64,000 bases of DNA from JBKEDF01 sp047975325. Its GTDB lineage: Bacteria > Pseudomonadota > Alphaproteobacteria > Rhodobacterales > Rhodobacteraceae. Below the pieces are notes generated by a model that did not search any database, was not told where the DNA came from, and saw nothing but the letters and a program-made list of their open reading frames with translations. Within the stretch, counting starts at the first letter, position 1; each line of letters begins with the position of its first letter. The translations under genes and the position numbers were made by a program. This document shows, piece by piece, positions 34,274 through 42,739 of the stretch. The DNA lies in assembly GCA_047975325.1 (NCBI GenBank), contig JBKEDF010000056.1:1-64000 (forward strand), read 5' to 3'.

Positions 34274-36340
34274 ATGGCGGGGCAGGCCGCCAGAAACAAT
34301 ACGGCCGCCGGGGCAATTCCCCGGCGGCTTTTTTATTATAATGGTGGTTTTCTGAGAAACCGGCGGCTGCACCGGATCCTTGCCTTGGCTGGCCATGAGT
34401 TACGGCTTGGCTGGCCCGGAAGTGACGATGGGATAATCGTCTGGGGAAAAAGCACATATGCAGCACGCGGTACCATGGTCGCGCATAAAGCCCATGTACC
34501 GTTGATCCGCGCCGAAGATGCAATGTTGCGTTCAATCCGCCCGGGGCGAATGGGTGATCCGCCACTGGGAATCATGCTCGATGACCAGGGGATTCATTTT
34601 GATGGGAGCGTACCGTCACGACTGGAAACCTTGCTCAAATCAACCGCCATAGAGGATTCTGAGCTGCTGGAGCGTGCCCGGTTGGGCATTGCCCGGATGC
34701 GCCATCTCGACCTGTCGAAATACAATATGCATCAAACGGATGCCGCCCTGCCGGAGCCGGGATTCGTGCTATTGATCGATCAACTGCGCGGGGATGCTTC
34801 GCTTTGCGGTGCAGGACAGGCAGCATTTCAGGCACTCATGACCCGTGCCCGGCAGGATCACCCCGGCAAGACCATCTTGCTGAAACTCCATCCTGAAACG
34901 CTGGCGGGGTTGCGACCGGGTCATTTCAATTTGGCAGAAACCGTTCCGGAGATGAAGATCCTGGAAAGAGCTGTTTCCCCCTGGCAGCTTCTTGAAAGGG
35001 CGGAAGCCGTCTATACGCATTCATCGCAAATGGGGTTCGAGGCGATCCTTGCCGGGCACCGCCCCGTTGTTGGCGGTATGCCTTTCTATGCGGGTTGGGG
35101 ATTGACGGAGGATCTTTCCACCCTGCCCCGCCGAACTGTAACCCGCAGCCCGGAGCAGCTTTTTGCTGCTGCGATGATTCTTGCGCCGCTCTGGTATGAT
35201 CCTTGCCGGGATCGGCTCTGCCGCTTTGAGGAGGCGCTGGATCAGATGGAGGCCGAAATCCGCGCTTTTCGCGAGGATCGGCGTGGTCATGTCGCGCTTG
35301 GGATGCGCATATGGAAGCGTCGTCGCCTGCAGGATTTCTTTGGCCGGGAGAAGCCGCTCCGTTTTCATGAGGATCCGGCCCGGGCCATTGTCGAGGCAAC
35401 GGCCCGCAAGGCCGATCTCCTGATCTGGGCAGGACGGGAGGCGCCACAAGATATTCATGACAAGGCCGCAGACGCACCGCTGTTGCGCCGCGTGGAGGAT
35501 GGCTTCCTGCGGTCACGCGGCCTTGGGGCTGATCTCATTGCGCCGCTCAGTCTGGTGGCGGATGATCTTGGTATCTACTATGATCCGACGCAGCCCAGTC
35601 GGCTTGAATCCCTGGTCCATGCACCACTACCCCCGGGTGGGGCCGAAAGGGTCAAGGCCCTTGTCACCCGGGTGGTCGCGGCGCGCCTGAGCAAATATAA
35701 TCCCGACAGCAGTGAGCTTCCGATCTTTCCCGAAGGCAATCGGATCCTGATACCGGGTCAGGTGGAGGATGATGCATCCATCCGCTTCGGCGCCGATACG
35801 GTCAGGACGAATCTTGACCTGCTGCACGCCACTCGGGCCGCCAATCCAGATGCGATCCTGATTTACAAGCCACATCCGGATGTGGAAGCCGGGCTTCGCC
35901 CCGGATATATCCCACGCCCGGAACTTGAAACCCTCACGGATGTCGTCGTTGAACAGGCCGATCCTGCCATGTTGATCGATAATGTGGACGAGATCTGGAC
36001 CATAACCTCCCTGCTTGGCTTCGAGGCGCTCTTGCGAGGTAAGAAGGTAACCTGCCTTGGCACCCCTTTCTATGCCGGATGGGGCCTAACCCGGGATCTG
36101 GCTCCAATTCCCGAAAGGCGGGCAGGACCACCCGTGGCCCTGATGCATCTGGCCCATGCCGCGTTGATCGCCTATCCACGTTACTACGATCCTCTTGCCC
36201 GTCGTCCCTGCCCACCCGAGGTGGCAGTTGAACGGCTCGCCAGTGGCAATATTCCCCGCCCGTCACGCGCCAACAGATTGCTGGCCAAATTGCAGGGCCG
36301 CCTTGCCAGTCACGCGGCACTTTGGCGGCGTGGGCAATGA
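34274..36340 (+). CDS. kpsC: Capsular polysaccharide protein KpsC (dual-domain Kdo transferase)
   Basis: The 688-residue protein is an internal duplication. Each half ends with a near-identical segment, GGMPFYAGWGLTEDL (around residue 270) and LGTPFYAGWGLTRDL (around 598), and both contain an SKYN motif and a LxPxxxAGLRPG motif. KpsC alternates the Kdo linkages that build the poly-Kdo linker of ABC-exported capsules. The start is unclear: ATG 34274 has no ribosome-binding site, and homology begins only around RRLFYYNGGF (residue 17). A strong terminator-like hairpin lies inside the first 20 codons (34304-34334). Confidence 0.9.
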   Translation: MAGQAARNNTAAGAIPRRLFYYNGGFLRNRRLHRILALAGHELRLGWPGSDDGIIVWGKSTYAARGTMVAHKAHVPLIRAEDAMLRSIRPGRMGDPPLGIMLDDQGIHFDGSVPSRLETLLKSTAIEDSELLERARLGIARMRHLDLSKYNMHQTDAALPEPGFVLLIDQLRGDASLCGAGQAAFQALMTRARQDHPGKTILLKLHPETLAGLRPGHFNLAETVPEMKILERAVSPWQLLERAEAVYTHSSQMGFEAILAGHRPVVGGMPFYAGWGLTEDLSTLPRRTVTRSPEQLFAAAMILAPLWYDPCRDRLCRFEEALDQMEAEIRAFREDRRGHVALGMRIWKRRRLQDFFGREKPLRFHEDPARAIVEATARKADLLIWAGREAPQDIHDKAADAPLLRRVEDGFLRSRGLGADLIAPLSLVADDLGIYYDPTQPSRLESLVHAPLPPGGAERVKALVTRVVAARLSKYNPDSSELPIFPEGNRILIPGQVEDDASIRFGADTVRTNLDLLHATRAANPDAILIYKPHPDVEAGLRPGYIPRPELETLTDVVVEQADPAMLIDNVDEIWTITSLLGFEALLRGKKVTCLGTPFYAGWGLTRDLAPIPERRAGPPVALMHLAHAALIAYPRYYDPLARRPCPPEVAVERLASGNIPRPSRANRLLAKLQGRLASHAALWRRGQ
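34304..34334 (+). terminator. Strong intrinsic terminator/attenuator at the 5' end of kpsC
   Basis: GCCGCCGGGG (34304-34313) and CCCCGGCGGC (34319-34328) form a perfect 10-base stem with a CAATT loop followed by TTTTTT. It directly follows the export-lipoprotein gene, but also lies within the kpsC reading frame, where the 3' arm encodes conserved residues. It may end the first transcript or act as translation-coupled attenuation of kpsC. Confidence 0.8.
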
Positions 36341-36427
36341 CCCCGATCAAAGCTTATGCCAAATCTAAATTCATCATATGTGATCTTTATATTTCAGATT
36401 AATTAAAGAAACTATCATACTGATATT

Positions 36428-36925
36428 TCAATAAATATATCTTATTTGATCTGTCCAGTAGCGCTCCATGCGCTTCAGGGAATGGTTGATGTCTTCCATT
36501 CCCTCTGCGTTGACAATGCCACGCTTCTCGAACCCTTCGGCATGACGGGCAAAGAGATCGGAAAGCAGTGCCTGTACTTCACGCCCCCTATCCGTCAACC
36601 GGACACGGACGGAACGACGATCAATTTCCGATCTCTGGTGGTGCATGTAGCCAAGATCAACCAGCTTCTTCAGATTATAGCTGACATTGCTACCCTGATA
36701 ATAACCGCGGGATTTCAATTCCCCTGCCGTAACCTCGTTATCGCCGACATTGAAAAGCAATAGCCCCTGCACCGGGTTGATTTCCAACAGGGAAATCCTT
36801 TCAAACTCATCCTTGATAACATCCAGCAAAAGCCGGTGCAGCCGTTCCAGCAGTGACAGGCTTTCCAGATATCCCGCCATCAGTACCTTATGCGAACCGT
36901 CGAGTAGTTTCGGGTGAACTGTCAT
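36428..36925 (-). CDS. MarR-type winged-helix regulator, LdtR-like
   Basis: The 165-residue protein has a MarR fold: helical dimerisation ends and a central winged helix ELKSRGYYQGSNVSYNLKKLVDLGYMHHQ followed by the wing IDRRSVRVRLTDRGR. The ISLLEINPVQGLLLFNVGD segment and the whole centre resemble a strongly conserved alphaproteobacterial regulator that I associate with LdtR/PetP-like proteins; the exact name is inferred. ATG at 36925 has GGAG 6 bases upstream and was preferred to the longer frame. An AT-rich gap of 87 bases separates it from kpsC; sdhE is divergent-upstream on the same strand. Confidence 0.85.
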   Translation of the reverse strand: MTVHPKLLDGSHKVLMAGYLESLSLLERLHRLLLDVIKDEFERISLLEINPVQGLLLFNVGDNEVTAGELKSRGYYQGSNVSYNLKKLVDLGYMHHQRSEIDRRSVRVRLTDRGREVQALLSDLFARHAEGFEKRGIVNAEGMEDINHSLKRMERYWTDQIRYIY

Positions 36926-36979
36926 TTCCTTCTCCGCCCAGATTGCGTTGAGGGCAGAATCGGTACAAAGCACAAACAA

Positions 36980-37008
36980 AAGGTAAACTCGTACCAATTT
37001 TATTGCAA
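36980..37008 (-). promoter_or_regulatory. Candidate promoter with GGTAC/GTACC flanks upstream of the MarR gene
   Basis: Read leftward, TTGCAA (37008-37003), 17 bases and TACCTT (36985-36980) form a weak promoter. GTACC (36991-36995) and GGTAC (36962-36966) form an inverted pair around the start site, which may be an autoregulatory site for the MarR protein. Confidence 0.3.
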
Positions 37009-37021
37009 ATTGCCCGTGGCT

Positions 37022-37303
37022 TCAGGGGTTGGACAGGCTTTCCTGTGCAAAGACCGCAATTTCTGCAATCAGGGCGGCATAGTCCTGCGGTGGCGTTTTC
37101 TGACCCAGAATCCAGGGCAGGATATCCTGATCATTTTCCCAAAGCAGCCGGTCAAAAATATCAATTTCCGTGGTTGTCATGGCCGCCAGCCGGGTTGCTG
37201 CAAAGGGGCCGAGGACGATATCCATTTCCTTCATTCCGCGCCGGGCCGCGCGCATGGCCAGTTTCTTTTTCCGCGCCTCGGGCGTTTCCGTTGTGATCGT
37301 CAT
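37022..37303 (-). CDS. sdhE: FAD assembly factor SdhE (SdhAF2 family)
   Basis: The 93-residue protein shows the SdhE signature RAARRGMKEMDIVLGPFA, with the RGxxE motif at residues 22-26 that binds the flavoprotein, and the later DLLE-like FDRLLWENDQDILPWILG. SdhE promotes covalent FAD attachment to succinate dehydrogenase SdhA in the cytoplasm. The C-terminal helix (PQDYAALIAEIAVFA) is normal length. sdhABCD genes are not in this window. It is divergent from the aminotransferase gene. Confidence 0.93.
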   Translation of the reverse strand: MTITTETPEARKKKLAMRAARRGMKEMDIVLGPFAATRLAAMTTTEIDIFDRLLWENDQDILPWILGQKTPPQDYAALIAEIAVFAQESLSNP

Positions 37304-37357
37304 CGGGCGAATCCCCTTTCATGGGCGCATAGTCGCTGATTTTGCAGGGGATCGCGC

Positions 37358-37386
37358 TTGATCCCCCCTTCGGCGCAACCTAAGAG
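37358..37386 (+). promoter_or_regulatory. Candidate promoter for the aspartate-type aminotransferase gene
   Basis: TTGATC (37358-37363), a 17-base spacer and TAAGAG (37381-37386) precede the ATG at 37444 by about 60 bases. The pattern resembles the TTGAC(G)-N17-TAAGGT promoter at the right end of this window. Confidence 0.45.
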
Positions 37387-37443
37387 GAATCCGCGCATCG
37401 TTCAATTCAGGGGCACAGGCCCCATCCCAGACGGAACCCTGAC

Positions 37444-38646
37444 ATGGCCTTTCTTTCCGATACACTCGCCCGGGTGAAACCTTCCCCGACCATTGCCGTG
37501 ACAACCAAGGCGGGGGAGTTGAAGGCCGCAGGCAAGGATGTCATCGGCCTCGGGGCCGGGGAGCCCGATTTCGATACGCCTGACCATATCAAGGCCGCCG
37601 CCAAACGTGCCATCGATTCGGGCAAGACGAAATACACTGCCGTCGACGGGATCCCGGAATTGAAAACGGCAATCTGCGCCAAGTTCGAACGCGAAAACGG
37701 GCTGAAATACGAACCCGCCCAGATAACCGTCGGTACGGGGGGCAAGCAGATCCTGTATAACGCGTTGATGGCAACGCTGAACCCCGGTGATGAGGTGATC
37801 ATCCCGGCACCCTATTGGGTCAGCTATCCCGATATGGTGCTGCTGGCCGGCGGCGAACCCGTGGTGGTCGAAGCCGGGATCGAGACAAGTTTCAAACTGT
37901 CGCCCGAAAAGCTGGAGGCGGCGATCACACCAAGAACCAAATGGCTGATTTTCAATTCCCCCTCAAACCCCACCGGGGCGGGCTATACCCGCGCCGAACT
38001 CAAGGCATTGACGGATGTGTTGATGCGACACCCCCATGTCTGGGTAATGTCCGATGACATGTACGAACATCTGGTCTTCGACGATTTCAAATTTTGCACC
38101 CCGGCAGAAGTTGAACCTGCGCTTTACGATCGCACACTGACCTGCAACGGGGTGTCCAAGGCCTATGCGATGACCGGCTGGCGGATCGGCTATGCGGCGG
38201 GGCCAATACCCTTGATCAAGGCAATGGCCAAGATCCAGTCGCAATCAACATCCAACCCATGTTCCGTCAGCCAGCATGCCGCGCTGGAGGCGCTTAATGG
38301 GCCGCAGGATTTTCTCATCCCGTTCCGGGAAGCGTTTCAACGCCGCCGCAATCTGGTGGTCAGGATGCTGAATGACTGCGAAGGCGTAACATGCCCGAAA
38401 CCCGAAGGCGCCTTCTATGTCTATCCAGATATCGCCGGTTGTATCGGAAAGACCTCTGCGGGCGGGGCAAAAATTTCCGCTGATGAGGCCTTCGCTACGG
38501 CCTTGCTGGAGGAAACCGGGGTGGCTGTCGTCTTTGGCGCAGCCTTCGGTCTTTCCCCAAATTTCCGCGTCAGCTACGCCACCTCCGATGAGGTCCTGAC
38601 GGAAGCCTGCACACGTATCCAGAAATTCTGCGCCACGCTGAGGTAG
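37444..38646 (+). CDS. aatA: Aspartate aminotransferase family, class I/II PLP enzyme
   Basis: The 400-residue enzyme is a fold-type I aminotransferase of the gamma (prokaryotic) aspartate subfamily. IGLGAGEPDFDTPDHIKAA, YTAVDGIPELKTAI and FNSPSNPTGAGYTRAEL are typical. NGVSKAYAMTGWRIGYAAGP places the Schiff-base lysine at K239, and FRVSYATSDE binds the alpha-carboxylate. It exchanges amino groups between aspartate (and in many rhizobial and rhodobacter homologues also prephenate or aromatic substrates) and 2-oxoacids. Substrate breadth cannot be read from the sequence. A VOC gene follows 6 bases later. Confidence 0.93.
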   Translation: MAFLSDTLARVKPSPTIAVTTKAGELKAAGKDVIGLGAGEPDFDTPDHIKAAAKRAIDSGKTKYTAVDGIPELKTAICAKFERENGLKYEPAQITVGTGGKQILYNALMATLNPGDEVIIPAPYWVSYPDMVLLAGGEPVVVEAGIETSFKLSPEKLEAAITPRTKWLIFNSPSNPTGAGYTRAELKALTDVLMRHPHVWVMSDDMYEHLVFDDFKFCTPAEVEPALYDRTLTCNGVSKAYAMTGWRIGYAAGPIPLIKAMAKIQSQSTSNPCSVSQHAALEALNGPQDFLIPFREAFQRRRNLVVRMLNDCEGVTCPKPEGAFYVYPDIAGCIGKTSAGGAKISADEAFATALLEETGVAVVFGAAFGLSPNFRVSYATSDEVLTEACTRIQKFCATLR

Positions 38647-38652
38647 AACACC

Positions 38653-39021
38653 ATGCCTGCTGACCGGATCACGGCCAATCTTCCCGCAAGAGATTTCGAC
38701 GCGACCGAGGCTTTTTACGCGCGTATGGGGTTTAGTCGCGACTTTCGCGATGACGGCTGGATGATCCTGAAGCGGGGCGACCTGGAACTGGAATTCTTTC
38801 CTCATCCCGAGGTCGATTCGCGTTCAAGCTGGTTCTCAGCCTGCATCCGTGTTGATGATCTGGATGGTTTCCATGCCGAATGGCAAAAACTTGGCCTGCC
38901 CGCCGACCGGACCTCCATTCCCCGGATTACCAGCATCATGAAACATCCGAACGTCCCGCGCATGTTTGCCATTATCGATGAGGACGGGTCCCTGTTGCGG
39001 ATTCTGGAAAACGAGGATTGA
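38653..39021 (+). CDS. VOC superfamily (glyoxalase/bleomycin-resistance) protein
   Basis: The 122-residue protein has the betaalphabetabetabeta repeat of the VOC fold: ITANLPARDFDATEAFYARMGF, WMILKRGDLELEFF and a second half with SACIRVDDLDGFHAEW and FAIIDEDGSLLRI. It resembles bleomycin-resistance-like binding proteins rather than glyoxalase I. Such proteins bind metals or small ligands, and the actual ligand is unknown. It lies between the aminotransferase and a small unknown gene, with short spacers, in one probable transcript. Confidence 0.88.
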   Translation: MPADRITANLPARDFDATEAFYARMGFSRDFRDDGWMILKRGDLELEFFPHPEVDSRSSWFSACIRVDDLDGFHAEWQKLGLPADRTSIPRITSIMKHPNVPRMFAIIDEDGSLLRILENED

Positions 39022-39027
39022 CGCACC

Positions 39028-39432
39028 ATGTCGGAAGCCTTGCCGGATTATTACTTTCGCATTCGGGAAAATGGCGCTTTTGCCTTCCGAATCGAAGTTG
39101 AAAACCGGCGACGGCGGTTCAGCCTGACCCAGATTGCGGCAATCAATATCCGCAATGGTGAGGTAAAGCCGCATGGCGACACCCTTTTGACCGAAAGGGA
39201 CATTGCCGAAATCGACCGCTGGATCGCGATGCGCCGCGATCAGCTTGCCCAACGTGAGCTCGATGACATCCTGCGTGCGATCGACCATCTGAACCTGACA
39301 ACGCAATGGGCGCAATCGCGCGCAACACCAGAGCAGCTTTCGACCGTCACGGACAAGCTGCTGCTGGCCATGCATGATCTGCGGCAGGTTCTGATCCGCA
39401 AACGGGCCGAGAGCCTGACAGGACCTCCCTGA
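39028..39432 (+). CDS. Conserved hypothetical protein, unknown function
   Basis: The 134-residue soluble protein begins with a beta-rich block (YYFRIRENGAFAFRIEVENR) followed by a long helical, probably coiled-coil stretch (ERDIAEIDRWIAMRRDQLAQ) and a charged C-terminus. I recognise no domain. It starts 6 bases after the VOC gene, which follows the aminotransferase by 6 bases, so all three are probably one operon. A roughly 100-base gap precedes the next aminotransferase. Confidence 0.75.
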   Translation: MSEALPDYYFRIRENGAFAFRIEVENRRRRFSLTQIAAINIRNGEVKPHGDTLLTERDIAEIDRWIAMRRDQLAQRELDDILRAIDHLNLTTQWAQSRATPEQLSTVTDKLLLAMHDLRQVLIRKRAESLTGPP

Positions 39433-39530
39433 CATCCATGCCCGGATCTTTCCCACCCGCCGACGTTACCAGAACTTGAAGATGCACGGTGAAACGGGTC
39501 ATATGCGCCATGCAGAAACGAGGTCAGACC

Positions 39531-40808
39531 ATGCAAAACGCAGATGTAGCCCGCCGCCGCGATGAGGCGATTTCCCGTGGAGTTGGGATGCAGACCCAGA
39601 TCTATGCCGATCGCGCGCTCAATTCCGAGGTCTGGGATATCGAAGGCAACCGCTATATTGATTTCGCCGCCGGTATTGCGGTGGTCAATACCGGCCATTG
39701 CCACCCCCGGGTAATGGCCGCCGTCAATGAACAAATGGGCCGGTTCACCCATACCTGCCATCAGGTCATGCCCTATGAAAACTATATCCGTCTGGCCGAA
39801 AGGCTGAATGACAAGACCCCGGGCGATTTCGCCAAGAAGACAATTTTCGTTACCACCGGTGCTGAAGCCTGCGAAAACGCAATCAAGATCGCCCGGATCG
39901 CCACCGGTCGCGATGCCGTCATCGCCTTTGGCGGCGGCTTCCACGGCCGAACTTTCATGGGCATGGCCCTGACCGGCAAGGTCGAACCATACAAGAAGGG
40001 CTTTGGCGCAATGATGCCGGGGATCTTCCATGTTCCCTATCCGATGGATGTACACGGGATTTCTACCAGGGATGCCATCGCGGGGATCGAAAAGCTGTTC
40101 AAGGCCGATCTTGACCCCGCCCGCGTTGCTGCGATCATCTTTGAACCGGTCCAGGGCGAAGGCGGCTTCTACCCTGCCCCGACCGATCTGGTGAAGGCGA
40201 TCCGTGCGCTTTGCGATGAACATGGCATCGTGATGATCGCCGATGAGGTGCAGACGGGCTTTGCCCGGACCGGCCATCTTTTCGCAATGGAAGCCCATGG
40301 CGTCGCCGCTGATCTGACAACCATGGCCAAGGGGCTTGCCGGCGGGCTGCCATTGGCAGCCGTGACCGGCAAGGCGGAATTGATGGATGCGGCATCACCC
40401 GGCGGACTTGGCGGTACCTATGCGGGTAACCCCTTGGGGGTGGCGGCAGCCAATGCGGTTCTGGACGTCATCGAAGAAGAAGATCTTTGTGCCCGCGCCA
40501 ATGAACTTGGTTCCCGGCTGAAACAGAAGCTCGAATCGATTCGCGCCACAACGCCCGAGATTTGCGATATTCGCGGCCCCGGATTCATGATCGCCGCGGA
40601 ATTTGCCGATCCCGGCAGCAAGGCACCCGATGCCGGTTTCGCGGGCCGCGTGCGTGCCGAGGCCCAGAAGCGCGGGCTGATTCTGCTGACCTGCGGGATC
40701 TATGGCAATGTGATCCGCTTTCTGGCCCCGATTACCATCCCCGACGAACATTTCGCCGAGGCAATGGATATTCTGGAAGCCTCCATCGCTGCCGCTCGTC
40801 AGGGTTGA
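39531..40808 (+). CDS. gabT: 4-aminobutyrate aminotransferase (class III PLP)
   Basis: The 425-residue enzyme belongs to class III aminotransferases. YIDFAAGIAVVNTGHCHP, FVTTGAEACENAIKIAR, EPVQGEGGFYPAP and MAKGLAGGLPLAAV (Schiff-base K267) fit GabT. It transfers the gamma-amino group of 4-aminobutyrate to 2-oxoglutarate; ornithine/acetylornithine activity is an alternative for this family. ATG 39531 has GAGG (39520-39523) upstream and the family start, so the GTG at 39489 was rejected. No gabD dehydrogenase is adjacent. Confidence 0.9.
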   Translation: MQNADVARRRDEAISRGVGMQTQIYADRALNSEVWDIEGNRYIDFAAGIAVVNTGHCHPRVMAAVNEQMGRFTHTCHQVMPYENYIRLAERLNDKTPGDFAKKTIFVTTGAEACENAIKIARIATGRDAVIAFGGGFHGRTFMGMALTGKVEPYKKGFGAMMPGIFHVPYPMDVHGISTRDAIAGIEKLFKADLDPARVAAIIFEPVQGEGGFYPAPTDLVKAIRALCDEHGIVMIADEVQTGFARTGHLFAMEAHGVAADLTTMAKGLAGGLPLAAVTGKAELMDAASPGGLGGTYAGNPLGVAAANAVLDVIEEEDLCARANELGSRLKQKLESIRATTPEICDIRGPGFMIAAEFADPGSKAPDAGFAGRVRAEAQKRGLILLTCGIYGNVIRFLAPITIPDEHFAEAMDILEASIAAARQG

Positions 40809-40979
40809 AACGGGTTGCCTCAGGCAAGGGTCGTCCGATAGGCTGGGCCAATCCAAGCGAGAAAAAGCCGATTATTGGGCGATATATCGGCAGAAACGCG
40901 CCGCGCGGATATTTGTCCCGAAACCTTGGGCCGCTGCTGCGTTATCAAGAAAGAGATGCAACTAGATCGAGGCTAGACC

Positions 40980-41237
40980 ATGAAAAAATATCTTGTGATC
41001 CTTCCGCTTGCAGTCCTTGCCCTGGCAGGCTGCCAACCGAGCCAGAATACGACGATTGGCGCGCTTGGCGGGGCTGCTGTGGGTGCGGCGGTTGCCGATG
41101 ATGGCGACCGGGCGGAAGGTGCGCTGATCGGCGCAGCAGTCGGTGCGGCTGCCGGTTCCCTGATTGGCCCGGCCCAGCAGCAAGGCCAGTGCTATTACCG
41201 CAATTCCCAAGGCCAGCGCTATATCGCGCCTTGCTGA
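40980..41237 (+). CDS. Small glycine-zipper lipoprotein
   Basis: The 85-residue protein has a signal peptide and lipobox LALAGC (Cys18). A glycine-zipper stretch GALGGAAVGAAVA...GAAVGAAAGSLIG, two short glycine/alanine repeats typical of outer-membrane-associated helices, is followed by a tail with two cysteines (QCYYRNSQGQRYIAPC). The function is unknown; such lipoproteins often support envelope integrity. The ATG has a purine-rich GAGATG-like region upstream. It stands alone, followed by a hairpin at 41254-41279. Confidence 0.88.
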   Translation: MKKYLVILPLAVLALAGCQPSQNTTIGALGGAAVGAAVADDGDRAEGALIGAAVGAAAGSLIGPAQQQGQCYYRNSQGQRYIAPC

Positions 41238-41253
41238 GCCAGTCCTGAACAGC

Positions 41254-41279
41254 GGAAGGCACCCCGTAGGGCGCCTTCC
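41254..41279 (+). terminator. GC-rich hairpin after the glycine-zipper gene
   Basis: GGAAGGC (41254-41260) pairs with GCCTTCC (41273-41279), and the loop contains an internal CCC/GGG pair. It lacks a T-tract, so it may be a stability hairpin rather than an efficient terminator. Confidence 0.4.
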
Positions 41280-41365
41280 GGGCGGGGCTTCGCCAACAGG
41301 ATGGCTTGGCTCCGCCCTTCGCTCCCGTTAGAAGCCTGCAATCAGCAGAGGATTGCGACGCGTTG

Positions 41366-42112
41366 ATGGGGGCAGTTTTCCAGACAGATCCGGATGACGG
41401 TATCCGGCTTGAAGGTGCCAGCATCAAACTGGCGGATCGGGTGGTCCTACAGGATATCACTGCCCATCTGACCGAAAAACGCATTGCCATTCTCGGTCGG
41501 AACGGATCAGGCAAAACCACACTTCTGCGACTGATGGCAGGGCTGGTGATACCCGATGCCGGGGTCGTGCGGGTTGAGGGGATCGATCCCGCCACTGAAC
41601 GCAAGGCCATGCTGTCGCGTATCGGTATCCTGTTCCAGAATCCCGACCATCAGATCATCTTCCCCACGGTTGGTGAGGAACTGGCCTTTGGCCTGATCCA
41701 GCAAGGCAGATCGCGCAAGGAAGCCGAGGCCGAGGTCGAAAGGATTCTGGCTGCCGAAAACCGCAGCCATTGGCAGCGCGCACCGGTAACGTCGCTTTCC
41801 TATGGTCAGCGGCAATATTTGTGCCTTCTGGCAATCCTGGCGATGAAACCCGGGACGATCCTGCTGGACGAACCTTTTGCCGGTCTCGACATCCCCACGC
41901 GAACCCGGCTGCACCGTCGGATCGCAGCTCTGCCGCAACGGGTGGTGGCGATCACCCATGACCCTGCCGAAATTGAAGGGTATGACCGTGCCATCTGGAT
42001 TGAAGAGGGACGGCTGCGCGCCGATAATGGGGCGATGGACGTTATTGCAAGATTTGAATCCGAAATGAAACAGCTGGGGCATGCGGATGCTGACACTGAC
42101 CTCAGATCATGA
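41366..42112 (+). CDS. bioM: Biotin ECF transporter ATPase BioM
   Basis: The 248-residue ABC ATPase has Walker A GRNGSGKTT (about residues 53-61), LFQNPDHQIIFPTVGEE, the signature SLSYGQRQYLCLLAILA and Walker B TILLDEPFAGLD. It is an energy-coupling-factor ATPase for vitamin uptake. Placement before BioN and BioY identifies it as biotin-specific. ATG 41366 starts about 16 residues before the ABC core, but a strong Shine-Dalgarno is absent, and the longer TTG frame (41306) cannot be excluded. It overlaps bioN. Confidence 0.92.
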   Translation: MGAVFQTDPDDGIRLEGASIKLADRVVLQDITAHLTEKRIAILGRNGSGKTTLLRLMAGLVIPDAGVVRVEGIDPATERKAMLSRIGILFQNPDHQIIFPTVGEELAFGLIQQGRSRKEAEAEVERILAAENRSHWQRAPVTSLSYGQRQYLCLLAILAMKPGTILLDEPFAGLDIPTRTRLHRRIAALPQRVVAITHDPAEIEGYDRAIWIEEGRLRADNGAMDVIARFESEMKQLGHADADTDLRS

Positions 42113-42683
42113 AACGCCACTGCATCGCCTGGCGGCCGGGGTCAAGCTGGCCATGCTGGCCGGGGCAACGGCGCTGCTGATGATGTTGCCTTCCGCAACT
42201 GCCATATGGTTTGTTGCCGGACTGGTGGCGCTTGGCCATATGGCACTGGGACGTGCCTTTGCGGCCGAAGCCTGCGGCCATCTTTTCCCGCTCTGGCCTT
42301 TTCTGGCGGTTCTGGCACTTTGGCATCTCTGGACTGGTGAAGCGGCGCAGGGGGCAGTTGTCGGGGGACGGCTGGTCGTTGCGGTGGCCCTGGCCAATCT
42401 GGTGACGATGACCACGCGGCTGACCGATATGATGGAAGTGGTTGAAACCCTCACCCGGCCATTTGCACGGTTTGGCCTGTCTCCACGCAGGCTGGCCCTG
42501 GCGCTGGCACTGGTTCTCCGGTTCACGCCGATGCTGATGACGAAAATCGGGCAGCTGGGACAAGCCTGGCGCGCCCGATCAGCCCGCCGCCGCAATGGGC
42601 GCATCCTGACACCGGTATTGCTGGCGGCACTGGATGATGCGGAACAACTTGCCGAGGCGCTCAAGGCGCGCGGCGGGATCTGA
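42081..42683 (+). CDS. bioN: Biotin ECF transporter transmembrane protein BioN
   Basis: The 200-residue T-component has about five membrane helices. It ends in the conserved cytoplasmic coupling segment LGQAWRARSARRRNGRI and LLAALDDAEQLAEALKARGG, which carries the Ala-Arg-Gly motifs that contact the ATPase. ATG 42081 (or 42087) overlaps bioM by about 30 bases. It couples BioM hydrolysis to biotin uptake by BioY, 57 bases downstream. Confidence 0.9.
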   Translation: MRMLTLTSDHETPLHRLAAGVKLAMLAGATALLMMLPSATAIWFVAGLVALGHMALGRAFAAEACGHLFPLWPFLAVLALWHLWTGEAAQGAVVGGRLVVAVALANLVTMTTRLTDMMEVVETLTRPFARFGLSPRRLALALALVLRFTPMLMTKIGQLGQAWRARSARRRNGRILTPVLLAALDDAEQLAEALKARGGI

Positions 42684-42739
42684 AAACCCCCGGTACGGCC
42701 TGACCGTGCCAGAAAGGGCACCCGGAACAGGAAAAGACG

